A stretch of 64,000 nt of DNA from Sulfurimonas lithotrophica. Its GTDB lineage: Bacteria > Campylobacterota > Campylobacteria > Campylobacterales > Sulfurimonadaceae. Made by a program: the position numbers and the translations under genes. Below, piece by piece: positions 1-8,936 of this stretch (position 1 is the first letter of the stretch; each line of letters starts with the position of its first letter). A model generated the notes under the pieces. That model searched no databases and was not told the DNA's origin. It saw only the letters and a list, made by a program, of their open reading frames with translations. The stretch spans positions 1,364,001 through 1,428,000 of the forward strand of contig NZ_CP043617.1 of assembly GCF_009258225.1 (NCBI RefSeq), given 5' to 3'.

Positions 1-1
1 A

Positions 2-64
2 GAGAATGCTATCAAAAACTCTAACAGACCGGAAGAACTGTTAAAAATAATAGACAATCTGTAA
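2..64 (+). CDS. C-terminal end of an unidentified protein, cut by the window edge
   Basis: An open frame enters from the left edge and stops at TAA 62-64, giving about 20 residues that end in EELLKIIDNL. The residues look like an amphipathic helix, as expected for a real C-terminus, but are too few to assign a family. It lies on the same strand as the TonB receptor gene, with a 164-base gap that holds a likely promoter. It is therefore probably the last gene of a separate upstream unit. Confidence 0.45.
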   Translation, partial: ENAIKNSNRPEELLKIIDNL

Positions 65-149
65 ATCTTCTTTAATGTTTTGGGATTTTTCCTAAAACTA
101 AATTAACGATTAATCTCCATTTGATGTTTTTTTATGTTTTTTGATATTT

Positions 150-228
150 TAGTTGTTAACTTTATTTAACACTTTTGTAACACTTTAAAAATATACTTAC
201 ATAAATATTTTAAAGTTTAGGAAAGTAT
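150..228 (+). promoter_or_regulatory. Promoter region of the TonB/polyferredoxin operon, with phased TAAC repeats
   Basis: The leader holds a -10-like TATACT at 192-197 and a ribosome binding site AGGA at 219-222, six bases before the ATG at 229. Upstream, TTAAC at 156-160, TTAAC at 166-170 and GTAAC at 177-181 recur at 10-11 base spacing, and the nonamer TAACACTTT occurs at 167-175 and 178-186. Direct repeats phased to the helical turn are typical operators of OmpR/PhoB-type regulators. The identity of any regulator is unknown; no regulator gene is adjacent. Confidence 0.4.
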
Positions 229-2430
229 ATGAAAAAGATAACTGCTATATCTGTTGTATGTGCTATCGCCATAAGTACATACGCATCAGACTTAGGAACG
301 ATAAAAGTAGAGTCGTCAACTATTGATGATAAATTTGAAACAAAAAAAAGTGAAATCTCAAGTACTACAACCGTTAGCGGTGAGAAAGTTGACAAATCAC
401 ATATTTCAAATATTCAACAAATTCTTCAATCAATTCCCGGTATTACAACCGAATCATCGACGGGTGACAGTTTAAAAATACACTTAAGAGGTGTAGAAAA
501 TCAAATGTATATGGGTGAAAAACCGGGTGTTGCAGTTGTAATCGACGGTGTACCTGTGTTTGAGAGAACCGGTAAAGTAAATATAGACCTTGATAATATT
601 GAGAGTATAAAAGTTATAAAGGGTGGTGCTTCATATCTTTTTGGTGATGATGCATTATCGGGTGCTGTTATTATTACAACTAAAAGAGGGGCAAAATACA
701 ACCATAACTACGGTGCAGTTGAAGTGGGAAGCTACGGTTATAAAAAAGCAGTTGCCAGAACCGGATATGCAAACGATGATTTAAGCTTTCACGTTCAAGC
801 AAGCCAAAGATCGTCTGATGGTTATCATGAAGATTCAGATTATGAGACAAGTTATCTAAACGGTAAACTTCAGTATTATATTGATGATTCTTCAGATATT
901 AATGTAGGACTTGAATACTCAAAAAGAGAAAAAGACTCTCACGGTACTGTCGGAGGAGAGACACAAGCTAAAATCAACCCTGAGTCTATTTACACGGGTG
1001 ACCAAGATAGCCGTGACTATACAAGAAAATACGATGTTGAACTAATGAAAGCCTTTTTAACGTATTCAAAAGACTTTGATTATGGAGCAAACCTTTTAGT
1101 AAATACTTACATTTATACCGACACTACTGAGTTTATGTCTTCTCCTCAGACTAAAGATTCCAGCGGTAATAACGATGCTACTCTTACAGATGATAATTAT
1201 GTATATGATAATCACTACGAGCAAGTTCAAAAAGGTGTAAAAAGTGAGTATAGAGATTCGTTTAAAAACTCTGCAGCACTTCTAGGAGTTGATTTACGTG
1301 CGAATGAATACGAAAATAAAACCACATACAGAGCGGCACAAGCTTTAGTAATTTATGGCGGACCAATGGCAGGTGTATATCCTGATTATTATCAGCCGGG
1401 TGATTTTAAAAGTAATGATAAAACAGATGAAAACGTATATGCATTATACGGTGAATATAAATATGCATTTACGGATTCTATCAGTGCTACAACGAACTTA
1501 AGATACGACAAAATTAAACTTGACTATACTGATTCTGCTGCAAACAGCTTAAAAAAAGACTTTTCAGTTTATTCTTATAGAATTGGAATGAATTATCAAA
1601 TGAGTCAAAATTCTACACTGTTTTTAAACTATTCAACAGGCTTTCGTGCACCTACTATCAGCCAGCTTTTTGCAGGTGACGTAAGTACGTGGGGCTCGAC
1701 ACAAAATAATCCAAACTTAGACCCTGAAGAATCTTTTAACTATGAGATAGGTGTTAGAGCACTCATGAATAATATAAAATACGAAGCTTCCGTATTTCAA
1801 ATAGACAGAAAAGATTTTATTATGAAAACATCCGGAAACTATGGCGATACGGATACAAACGATATGTGGGATAATGTCGGTGGAGCTAGACATAGAGGAT
1901 TTGAATTATCTGCTGTTGGTAATATAATAGATTCGCTATCGTTTAATATGGCATATACATACTTAAGAGCTAAGTACACAAACTATAGAAATTTCGGTAT
2001 TACAATGGGTTCAGATGTTTATTTTCCTGTTTTTACACCTGCTCCTGTAATGACATACGATGCTACAGGAAATACAATCCCAAGAACTTCAAAACATAAT
2101 GTTAACCTTATTATGAACTATCAAGTTTTAAAAGATCTTACTTTAATGGCTGAAGTAAATGCAAAAAGCAAATATTATGCGGACGATCTAAACAAAATAG
2201 AAATAGCAGGTCACGGCATACTTAATTTAATGGCTACATATAATAAAAAACTCGGCATGTTTGATACAAGCTTCTTTGTTAGAGCTGACAACGTATTTGA
2301 TAAACAATATTATACTTCGGCAAGATCTAGTTCTGATAGAAACGAAGACGGTGTATTTAATGCTGAAGATTTATCAATTACGGTTAATCCGGGAAGAGTC
2401 TTAACGGCAGGGCTTGCTGCTAAGTTTTAA
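229..2430 (+). CDS. TonB-dependent outer-membrane receptor
   Basis: This is a TonB-gated outer-membrane channel for a scarce substrate such as a metal chelate. The 733 residues begin with a signal peptide (about 1-19, cleavage after STYA). A TonB-box-like stretch LGTIKVESS follows near residue 22, then a plug domain (about 40-155, with LRGVENQ, VVIDGVPVF and IESIKVIKGGASYLFG) and a 22-strand-type barrel ending in the terminal Phe expected for outer-membrane insertion. The barrel lacks the Met/His-rich tracts of copper receptors such as OprC/NosA, so the substrate is not evident. It heads a ten-gene run and is followed 16 bases later by exbB. The AGGAAAG ribosome binding site supports the ATG start. 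Confidence 0.93.
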   Translation: MKKITAISVVCAIAISTYASDLGTIKVESSTIDDKFETKKSEISSTTTVSGEKVDKSHISNIQQILQSIPGITTESSTGDSLKIHLRGVENQMYMGEKPGVAVVIDGVPVFERTGKVNIDLDNIESIKVIKGGASYLFGDDALSGAVIITTKRGAKYNHNYGAVEVGSYGYKKAVARTGYANDDLSFHVQASQRSSDGYHEDSDYETSYLNGKLQYYIDDSSDINVGLEYSKREKDSHGTVGGETQAKINPESIYTGDQDSRDYTRKYDVELMKAFLTYSKDFDYGANLLVNTYIYTDTTEFMSSPQTKDSSGNNDATLTDDNYVYDNHYEQVQKGVKSEYRDSFKNSAALLGVDLRANEYENKTTYRAAQALVIYGGPMAGVYPDYYQPGDFKSNDKTDENVYALYGEYKYAFTDSISATTNLRYDKIKLDYTDSAANSLKKDFSVYSYRIGMNYQMSQNSTLFLNYSTGFRAPTISQLFAGDVSTWGSTQNNPNLDPEESFNYEIGVRALMNNIKYEASVFQIDRKDFIMKTSGNYGDTDTNDMWDNVGGARHRGFELSAVGNIIDSLSFNMAYTYLRAKYTNYRNFGITMGSDVYFPVFTPAPVMTYDATGNTIPRTSKHNVNLIMNYQVLKDLTLMAEVNAKSKYYADDLNKIEIAGHGILNLMATYNKKLGMFDTSFFVRADNVFDKQYYTSARSSSDRNEDGVFNAEDLSITVNPGRVLTAGLAAKF

Positions 2431-2446
2431 TTAGAGAGTTATTGAG

Positions 2447-2890
2447 ATGGATATTGAACTTTTAAAAAATCTTGTCGATTACGGTGTAATTGGGCTTTTA
2501 GGTCTTATGAGTTTTATTGCTTTATGGTTTTGGGTTGAAAGAGTTTTATTTTATAAAACTTTGGATATCTCAAAATACAATACAAAAGAAGCTTTAGAGA
2601 TTGATGTTACAAACAATATTAACATCATCTCCACCTTTGGTTCAAATGCACCGTATATAGGTTTACTTGGAACAGTGTTTGGAATTATCATTACATTTTA
2701 TGTAATGGGACAAAGCGGTGATTTGGATGCAAAGATGATTATGACTTCATTGGCACTTGCACTAAAAGCTACTGCTATGGGCTTACTAGTGGCAATTCCA
2801 TCTATAATTTTTTATAACCATCTTAGCAGAAGAATAGAAGTAATACTTGCAAAATGGGATATCTATCAAAAGGAAAAACTTGCAAACTAA
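2447..2890 (+). CDS. exbB: ExbB/TolQ/MotA-family proton channel protein
   Basis: This is the inner-membrane component that, with ExbD and TonB, uses the proton gradient to power the receptor upstream. The 147-residue protein is short for ExbB. It keeps three membrane segments (about 12-32, 66-88 and 100-122), the SNAPYIGLLGTVFGI motif after the first cytoplasmic region, and LALALKATAMGLLVAIPS in the third helix. It starts 16 bases after the receptor stop and its 3' end overlaps the exbD start. The matching tonB gene is not adjacent but closes the operon at 12825, which suggests the genes in between belong to one functional unit. Confidence 0.92.
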   Translation: MDIELLKNLVDYGVIGLLGLMSFIALWFWVERVLFYKTLDISKYNTKEALEIDVTNNINIISTFGSNAPYIGLLGTVFGIIITFYVMGQSGDLDAKMIMTSLALALKATAMGLLVAIPSIIFYNHLSRRIEVILAKWDIYQKEKLAN

Positions 2891-3263
2891 AAAGTTTGAC
2901 TCTATAAACGTCGTACCTTTTATAGACATTATGTTGGTTCTTCTGGTAATCGTTTTGACGACTGCATCATTTGTGGCAAAAGGAATTATCCCCGTCGATT
3001 TGCCTGATTCTAAAAGTGCCGCTAAACAAGAAGATATAAAAAATCTTACTATTACTATCAAAAAAAACGGAGAGATTTTATTTGATAAAGAGAAGGTGTT
3101 AAAAAAAGATATTGAGAGTAAACTCTCTTCTTATAAAACAAAAACACCTATCCATATCAACTGTGATAAAGATGCGAAGTTTGATTTGTTTGTTGATTTA
3201 TTGGATATTTTAAAATTAAAAAATTTTAAAAACCTTGGAATTATTACGCAAAAAGATAAGTAA
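2880..3263 (+). CDS. exbD: ExbD/TolR-family protein
   Basis: This is the ExbD partner of the energy-transducing complex. It has a short cytoplasmic N-terminus, one membrane helix beginning with the diagnostic INVVPFIDIMLVLLVI (the membrane Asp needed for proton coupling is present) and a periplasmic domain ending near ITQKDK. The frame is open from a TTG at 2847. I prefer the TTG at 2880, which sits five bases after AGGA (2871-2874) and gives the usual short MQTKKFDSINVVPF start. On that choice it overlaps exbB by 11 bases, implying coupled translation. The gene family is certain; only the start is in doubt. Confidence 0.9.
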   Translation: MQTKKFDSINVVPFIDIMLVLLVIVLTTASFVAKGIIPVDLPDSKSAAKQEDIKNLTITIKKNGEILFDKEKVLKKDIESKLSSYKTKTPIHINCDKDAKFDLFVDLLDILKLKNFKNLGIITQKDK

Positions 3264-3267
3264 ACGA

Positions 3268-3927
3268 ATGGAATATGCAACATTTTTTTCAATTTTCATA
3301 ATTGGTCTCTCTTATGGGGCTACCGCATGTATGTTTTCCTGTATGCCTTTTTTAAGTCCGTTATTGGTAAAAAATTCAGGAAATTCCAAAGAAGCATTAA
3401 GTGTGATACTGCCTTTTAGTGCAGGAAGAATAGTCTCTTATACTTTTATAGCAATTATTGCATATTTAAGCTCGGCTTGGGTAAAACAGATGTTAAACAA
3501 CAATACGCTATTTAGCTTTATTTTAGGAATAAGTACTATCGGTATGGGTTTATACTTACTATATAAAAGCTATAAGCCTTCATTCTCCTGCGGACATACT
3601 ACATCAATAATAAAACAACCAAAACTAAATAAATTCGGTTTTTTTACTATCGGTGCAACGATGTCGATCAATCCGTGTGCACCTATAATGGCTCTTTTAG
3701 CCGTAGCTGCAAACAGCACTAATATATATAACACTATCGGTTTGGGAATTTTTTTCGGACTCGGGGCGGTTATATTTTCAATTTTATTTTACGGGTTTAT
3801 AGTTTCTAAACTTATCAATGGTTTATTACAACAATTTAGTTCATATAAACTCATAGTGGAAAGAACGGCGGCACTTTTACTTATTGTAGTAGGTGTGCTT
3901 GTTCTAAACGGTATTTTAATACTTTAA
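3268..3927 (+). CDS. DsbD/CcdA- or UreH-like six-helix membrane protein
   Basis: This membrane protein has about six helices and resembles the transmembrane domain of the DsbD/CcdA and sulfite-exporter/UreH-like superfamily. Two helix-start motifs face each other: SYGATACMFSCMPFLSPLLV near the N-terminus and SINPCAPIMALLAVAA in the second half. Each contains Cys and Pro, as in thiol-electron or metal-translocating members. A CGHT motif sits in the loop between halves. It could pass reducing equivalents across the membrane to Cys-containing partners such as the NosL domain next door, or move a metal ion. The ATG at 3268, four bases after the exbD stop, is chosen; a TTG at 3235 is also in frame. 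Confidence 0.8.
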   Translation: MEYATFFSIFIIGLSYGATACMFSCMPFLSPLLVKNSGNSKEALSVILPFSAGRIVSYTFIAIIAYLSSAWVKQMLNNNTLFSFILGISTIGMGLYLLYKSYKPSFSCGHTTSIIKQPKLNKFGFFTIGATMSINPCAPIMALLAVAANSTNIYNTIGLGIFFGLGAVIFSILFYGFIVSKLINGLLQQFSSYKLIVERTAALLLIVVGVLVLNGILIL

Positions 3928-3939
3928 CAAAGGTAAAAA

Positions 3940-6702
3940 ATGGTAAATTTTATAAAACGCGACAAAGACGATATTTATGCAAAGCCTATATTAGGCTTTT
4001 TTTTTAAAAATCAAAAATTTTTACTAACACTTAAATTAGTTGTCTTATTTATATTTTTATATGCAATATACTACGGATTTGCATATACGGGCAAAGATAA
4101 TAATTTTACATATGCAGTATTTTGGGGAATATTTTGGTCTTTATTTATGGTCATAACCCTTCCGACTTTGGGTCGTATATTTTGCGGTATTTGTCCACAC
4201 GGTTTTATGGGAAAATATATCACTAAATTCGGTTTAAAAAAGACGATGCCAAAGTGGATGCAAAACCGCTATATAGGAATACTACTGCTTGTTATAGGAT
4301 GGTGGGGCATCTACTATATGTTTCCAAACCTTTACAGAACACCGCTAGGAACAGCTACTCTTTTTACGGTTATGACTTTAATATCTTTTGTAGTATATTT
4401 TTTATATAAAGATATGAGCTATTGTAAATACATTTGTCCAATTGGAACCTTGACACGTGCATATTCCAAACTCTCCTTTACATGGCTTGGCACATACAAA
4501 AGTGCCTGCACGGATTGTAAAACTTTTGAATGTGCTACGGCTTGTCCGTACAACTTAAAACCTTTTACATTTGATAACAGAAATTCTATGACGGATTGTA
4601 CCTTGTGTATGGATTGTTCAGCTGCTTGTGAGGCTATAAGCTTTAAAACTAAGAAACCATCTTTTTCACTCTTTTCTAAATTTCAAACTCTAAAAGCTGA
4701 AGTATGGGCATTTATTTTAATTTTGGCATCTATTCCAATTACAATGTCGTTTCATCACGGAATCGGAAGAAGTAATGCCGCTAACGATATGATTTGGTCA
4801 AAAACAGCCGAGTTTTTAAAAAATTATATAAGTTTTGGTTCTGTAGATGCGGTAGGTCTGTTTGCCTTTCTTTATGCTCTTGTTTTTACGATAATAGCTG
4901 CACTAATCGGTATGTTTATAGCTTCTAAAATTTTACAAAAAGATTTTAAAAAAATATTTTACGATCTTGGATATTCATATGCACCTTTATTTATTTTAGG
5001 CTCAATCGCACACTCTTTAGAGACTTTTTTTATGCGTGGTTATGAACGTATAGTCGAGGGCTTTGCACAGGCTTTTGGTTTTAACGTAGATGTAGCATCT
5101 CTTGCGAATAGAGGTGATAGTTGGTTACATATGTTTGGTATTTTAAAATGGGTAGCTATAGCATGGGCACTTATAATACTTTACAAAAGAATGAAACTAT
5201 TGGATGCAAATAAAACACGCAAGATTTTAGCCTATCCTTTTGCCGCATCTTTGATTATATTTTTTCTTAGCGTTAACCTATACAGAGGATATATTATAGA
5301 CACATACGGTAGAGCTTCAGGCGGTCATGGCGGTCATTCAAATCATGGCGGAGCAATGTTTCAGAGTGTATCTAAAGATAAAGCTATTATTTTACAATCA
5401 GGTAATGATAAACACTTATGTAGCAACTGTTCTATGAATCTAGCAAAATTTTACAAGACAAACCATGCTGCACATTTAAAAGATAAAACAAAACAGTACT
5501 GTTCTATACACTGTTTGAGTGAAGCTAAATATATCAAAAAAATGCCGCTTGAAAATTTAAAGGTAGTCAATGTTTCAAGCCTTAAATTCATAGATGCTAC
5601 AAAAGCGTTTTATGTAGTCGGCAGTAAGAAAAAAGCAACTATGAGTGAAGTAAGCAAGTATGCATTTGCTTTAAAAGCAGATGCTATGAACTTTGTCAAA
5701 AGATATAAAGGGAGAGTTGTAAATTTCGAAGAAGCCCAAAAAATTGCTATGAGAGACTTTGATTCACCGGCAAAAGATATGGCTAAACAACCTTCATTTT
5801 CCAGTGTAGTATATTTTAGCGACAAAAATCCGATTCCTAAAAAAGCAAAAGGCTCCCACGGCGGACACTCTCACGGTGGATGGGGCAAAGTTCCAAGTAA
5901 AAAGGTATGGCCTTTATTTGAAGACGAATCAAACAAGCTGAACTGTTTTGATGACATTAAAGCTGAGTTATACCTTCTAGATGCAAACCTTAGTACGTCA
6001 AAATTAAAACAATCAAGAGACAGAGGATGTAAAAGCGTAAGTTTTCAGATGCCTGAAAACGGATACTACAATCTATTTTACGTGGATAGAAATATTGATA
6101 ATAAAACTCTATATATTACAACAAGCAAATATGAATATATGAGATTTAACCACAGTAACGATGCAGTATATGATAATGAAAAAATGGCAGCCCATAGCAT
6201 AAAAGAAGTACCTTTTGATATTTTAAGATTAAGAGAAGAAGGTGAGACATTTTATCATCGCCTCTATTCTGGCGAAAAAATAAGATTTAAAGTATTACTT
6301 GACTCAAAAGAGATTAAAGGGGCAAATATAACTTTATCTACAAAAACAGGCTGGTCAAAAACTATAAAAACAGACGAAAACGGAGTTGCAGTTTTTACAC
6401 TGATTCAAGATTATTTTCCTGATTGGAATAAATTTGACAGAAGACATCAAAACAAGTTTTTAATAACTGCAACATATACAAAAGATGCCAAAGGTGAATA
6501 CGAATATGAAGATTACGAAAATATAAAATATACATCTACATATTCAAGTATTTATTATCCCGGTGACAGTTCATATAAGTCCTATGCTTACGGTTTATTA
6601 GCGGCAATATTTACTATGATTTTAAGCGGATTTATTATTTACATCTATAGAAAAAGAAGAGAACAACCCTTTAAAGAGGTAAAATTTAATGAAAAAAATT
6701 AG
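3940..6702 (+). CDS. Polyferredoxin-NosL-DUF4198-like fusion membrane protein
   Basis: This 920-residue protein combines modules normally encoded separately. The N-terminal 450 residues form a NapH/CcoG-like membrane polyferredoxin: CGICP at 82-86, CKYICP at 162-167, CTDC...CATACP at 190-203 and CTLCMDCSAAC at 220-230, between about eight helices. A His/Gly-rich linker (about 460-471) leads to a periplasmic NosL-like domain with CSNCSM (494-499) and CSIHC (521-525), as in copper-binding NosL. A second His-rich stretch (about 639-646) precedes a beta-sandwich resembling DUF4198 (about 755-850), a family linked to nickel and cobalt uptake. The C-terminal helix is 885-903. Likely roles are transmembrane electron transfer plus periplasmic metal binding. 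The last 14 bases overlap the next gene. Confidence 0.85.
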   Translation: MVNFIKRDKDDIYAKPILGFFFKNQKFLLTLKLVVLFIFLYAIYYGFAYTGKDNNFTYAVFWGIFWSLFMVITLPTLGRIFCGICPHGFMGKYITKFGLKKTMPKWMQNRYIGILLLVIGWWGIYYMFPNLYRTPLGTATLFTVMTLISFVVYFLYKDMSYCKYICPIGTLTRAYSKLSFTWLGTYKSACTDCKTFECATACPYNLKPFTFDNRNSMTDCTLCMDCSAACEAISFKTKKPSFSLFSKFQTLKAEVWAFILILASIPITMSFHHGIGRSNAANDMIWSKTAEFLKNYISFGSVDAVGLFAFLYALVFTIIAALIGMFIASKILQKDFKKIFYDLGYSYAPLFILGSIAHSLETFFMRGYERIVEGFAQAFGFNVDVASLANRGDSWLHMFGILKWVAIAWALIILYKRMKLLDANKTRKILAYPFAASLIIFFLSVNLYRGYIIDTYGRASGGHGGHSNHGGAMFQSVSKDKAIILQSGNDKHLCSNCSMNLAKFYKTNHAAHLKDKTKQYCSIHCLSEAKYIKKMPLENLKVVNVSSLKFIDATKAFYVVGSKKKATMSEVSKYAFALKADAMNFVKRYKGRVVNFEEAQKIAMRDFDSPAKDMAKQPSFSSVVYFSDKNPIPKKAKGSHGGHSHGGWGKVPSKKVWPLFEDESNKLNCFDDIKAELYLLDANLSTSKLKQSRDRGCKSVSFQMPENGYYNLFYVDRNIDNKTLYITTSKYEYMRFNHSNDAVYDNEKMAAHSIKEVPFDILRLREEGETFYHRLYSGEKIRFKVLLDSKEIKGANITLSTKTGWSKTIKTDENGVAVFTLIQDYFPDWNKFDRRHQNKFLITATYTKDAKGEYEYEDYENIKYTSTYSSIYYPGDSSYKSYAYGLLAAIFTMILSGFIIYIYRKRREQPFKEVKFNEKN

Positions 6703-7669
6703 AGACTTCATAAACAAAGCAGACATAAAAAAGTTTCGTTTTTGGTTACAACTATTTTTCTTTGTCATCTTTATATACGGCGGATACTTTGCTATTAATT
6801 TAGGAAATTCAATACCGGTATTTTCATGCGGTTACGATAGAGAAGTCGGTGGAATGTGTTATTTTCTACCGCTTCAACACCAATTGGCGAGACCTCTGGA
6901 TGTACTCTTTAGCGTTGCCAGCATCTCGGTTCTTATTGGGTTTATAACATTTTTACTATGGTTTATCGTATTTAACAAAGCTTGGTGTGGATATGCCTGT
7001 CCGCTTGGTACTATGCAAGACTGGCTGACAGGACTTAGAAAAAAACTCGGCATCAGATACAGCACATATACACAGCCTCAATTTGATAAGTTAAAAAAGA
7101 TAAAGTATATTATGCTTGCCATCGTTATTTTATCTCCTATCGCAGTTGGAATGGGTCTTCTTGGGGGTGAATGGAGGACGGCATTTTGTAGCATCTGTCC
7201 GGGAAGAATGATAACACCTTTATTTGTAGGAGATACATCTCAATGGGCACTTGATTTTTCTACTAAAAGTGCGATGATTTTAACTTCCTTGGGTCTAATT
7301 TTTACAGGTTTATTCGTAGTCGGTTCATTTATCAAAAAACGCTTTTTTTGTTTCTTTTGCCCGATGAGTGCAATGCATTATATTTTTAGCGATGCAGCAC
7401 TTTTAAAACTAAAAAAAGACGGTGATAAATGTACAAAATGCGGTGATTGCTACAATGTTTGCGATATGCAGATAAAAGATATTGCAGATGATGTTAAAAG
7501 CACAAATATTTTAAGAGATGACTGCATTATGTGCTTAAAATGCGTAGCAGCTTGCCCTGAAGACGATGCTTTGCATGTGGATCTTGTAAATTATCCTATT
7601 TTTAAATCAACAAAAGGCGGGTTTGTTAAAAGAATGGAAATACAAGAGCTGGAGAAAAAAAATGACTAA
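6689..7669 (+). CDS. NapH-like membrane-bound polyferredoxin
   Basis: This 326-residue inner-membrane Fe-S protein is of the NapH/NosR-C type. It has about four to five helices, Cys motifs CGYACPLG (100-107), CSICP (167-171) and CFFCP (221-225) near membrane ends, and a C-terminal double [4Fe-4S] ferredoxin domain (Cys 248/251/254/258 and 279/282/285/289). Two further Cys, 47 and 57, lie in the first periplasmic loop. Family members carry electrons between the quinone pool or periplasm and cytoplasmic partners. The ferredoxin domain next to an ATP-dependent Fe-S reductase makes it a plausible electron donor to that reductase (inference). The gene overlaps both neighbours, by 14 and 8 bases. 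Confidence 0.88.
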   Translation: MKKIRDFINKADIKKFRFWLQLFFFVIFIYGGYFAINLGNSIPVFSCGYDREVGGMCYFLPLQHQLARPLDVLFSVASISVLIGFITFLLWFIVFNKAWCGYACPLGTMQDWLTGLRKKLGIRYSTYTQPQFDKLKKIKYIMLAIVILSPIAVGMGLLGGEWRTAFCSICPGRMITPLFVGDTSQWALDFSTKSAMILTSLGLIFTGLFVVGSFIKKRFFCFFCPMSAMHYIFSDAALLKLKKDGDKCTKCGDCYNVCDMQIKDIADDVKSTNILRDDCIMCLKCVAACPEDDALHVDLVNYPIFKSTKGGFVKRMEIQELEKKND

Positions 7670-8936
7670 AAGAGCCGGACACAAAATAGAGACTCCTAAA
7701 GAGAAACAAAATCGTCATAAAGCGATGGAAGCCATAACGGTACTTGAAAAGATAAAACATGAGTTTAAAAAGCCTCCAGAAGCAATGGAATATTTTTATG
7801 ATTTGTATGAGAGTGTACATTGCAAACACGAACCTTTACATAAAGATAAAGTAAAAGTCGGAACTATGTGCATCCAAGTACCATCCGAAATAGTTTATGC
7901 ACTGGATGCAGTACCTATTAGGATGTGTAACGGTTTTTATACAGACGATGAGATAGGAAGCGACTTATTACCTTCAAAATCATGTCCACTCGTAAAAGCT
8001 ACCGTAGGACTTTTTGCATCCGATAATTTTTCCGATAAACCGGATGTTGTAGTATCTCCTACTACCTGTGACCAAAAAGCAAAATCGGGCGCTATTATAG
8101 AAGATATGGGCTATAGCATCTTCGATATGGAATTTCCAAGAACAAAAGAGAGTGAAGAAAGCCGTGAATACTGGAGACGCAGTGTAAGAAAATTTACAAA
8201 AGAGTTATCAAATGATTTGGGAAAAAAGATTACTAAAAAAGCTTTAAGAGAATCTATCAAAAAGGTAGGTTTGGCACAGCATCTGTACCATAAACTAAAT
8301 ATCTTACGAAAAAATGAAAATTCTCCAATTTTGGGGCTTGATATGTTTTTAGTTACAAATGCTTTTTTCTTTGACAAAATAGACAACTGGATTAATGCGG
8401 TGGATACACTGGTAAAAGAGTGTGAACAAAGGGTTAAGGATGAGTTTAACGCCGCACATAAAAGAAGTCCGAGAATCGTATATACGGGTTCACCTCCGAT
8501 ATTTCCAAATCTAAAAATTCCTTTAATTATAGAACAATCAGATGCAATAATAGTTGCAGATGAGACTTGCTCGTCCAACAGAATGTTTAACGACATGGTA
8601 AGTGTAGATGAGTGGTTTGTAAACGATATGATAGACGGTGTCGCAGATAGATATTTAAAAGGTTGCACCTGCCCTATCTTTACAAAAAATGATGACAGAA
8701 AAAGAAGAATACTGGACTTGGTAAAAGAATATAACGCCGACGGTGTAGTGTATCAGGCATTTGCAGGTTGTCAAGTTTACGAGATGGAACAAAGATCGGT
8801 TTTAGAGGCTATGGAAAAAGAAGGGATACCGATAATTTATCTTGAAAGTGACTATTCTCCAAGTCATCTTGGACAATTAACAACAAGGATAGAAGCTTTT
8901 ATAGAGTCTCTTAAAAATAGAAGAAGGAAAAAGTAA
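7662..8936 (+). CDS. HgdB/FldC-family (2-hydroxyacyl-CoA dehydratase-like, double-cubane type) Fe-S protein
   Basis: This cytoplasmic 424-residue protein belongs to the 2-hydroxyacyl-CoA dehydratase D-component family, which includes the double-cubane [8Fe-9S] protein of Carboxydothermus and E. coli YjiM. Conserved Cys sites are visible at SKSCPLVK (C108), TTCDQK (C136), DETCSSNR (C303), KGCTCP (C335, C337) and AGCQVYEMEQR (C370), with extra Cys at 54, 70, 89 and 254. There is a single subunit gene plus an activase, rather than the paired subunits of true dehydratases, which favours the double-cubane branch. No CoA-ester genes are nearby, so dehydratase activity is unlikely. The ATG at 7662 follows GGAG; a TTG at 7623 would give 13 extra residues that look like noise. 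Confidence 0.85.
   Translation: MTKRAGHKIETPKEKQNRHKAMEAITVLEKIKHEFKKPPEAMEYFYDLYESVHCKHEPLHKDKVKVGTMCIQVPSEIVYALDAVPIRMCNGFYTDDEIGSDLLPSKSCPLVKATVGLFASDNFSDKPDVVVSPTTCDQKAKSGAIIEDMGYSIFDMEFPRTKESEESREYWRRSVRKFTKELSNDLGKKITKKALRESIKKVGLAQHLYHKLNILRKNENSPILGLDMFLVTNAFFFDKIDNWINAVDTLVKECEQRVKDEFNAAHKRSPRIVYTGSPPIFPNLKIPLIIEQSDAIIVADETCSSNRMFNDMVSVDEWFVNDMIDGVADRYLKGCTCPIFTKNDDRKRRILDLVKEYNADGVVYQAFAGCQVYEMEQRSVLEAMEKEGIPIIYLESDYSPSHLGQLTTRIEAFIESLKNRRRKK

Noticed and set aside
65-228. Fur box in front of the TonB receptor
   Set aside because: The leader is AT-rich, but no 19-base palindrome with GATAAT-type repeats stands out; the phased TAAC repeats are a better-defined signal.
3940-7669. Nitrous-oxide reductase (nos) maturation cluster
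   Set aside because: Polyferredoxins and a NosL-like domain suggest it, but there is no nosZ, nosD, nosF or nosY gene here, and the DCCP/activase and RND genes are not part of nos clusters.
8111-8668. Long antisense reading frame (185 residues) inside the DCCP-like gene
   Set aside because: It lies opposite a highly conserved coding frame, lacks a ribosome binding site and has no recognisable domain; it is a shadow frame.
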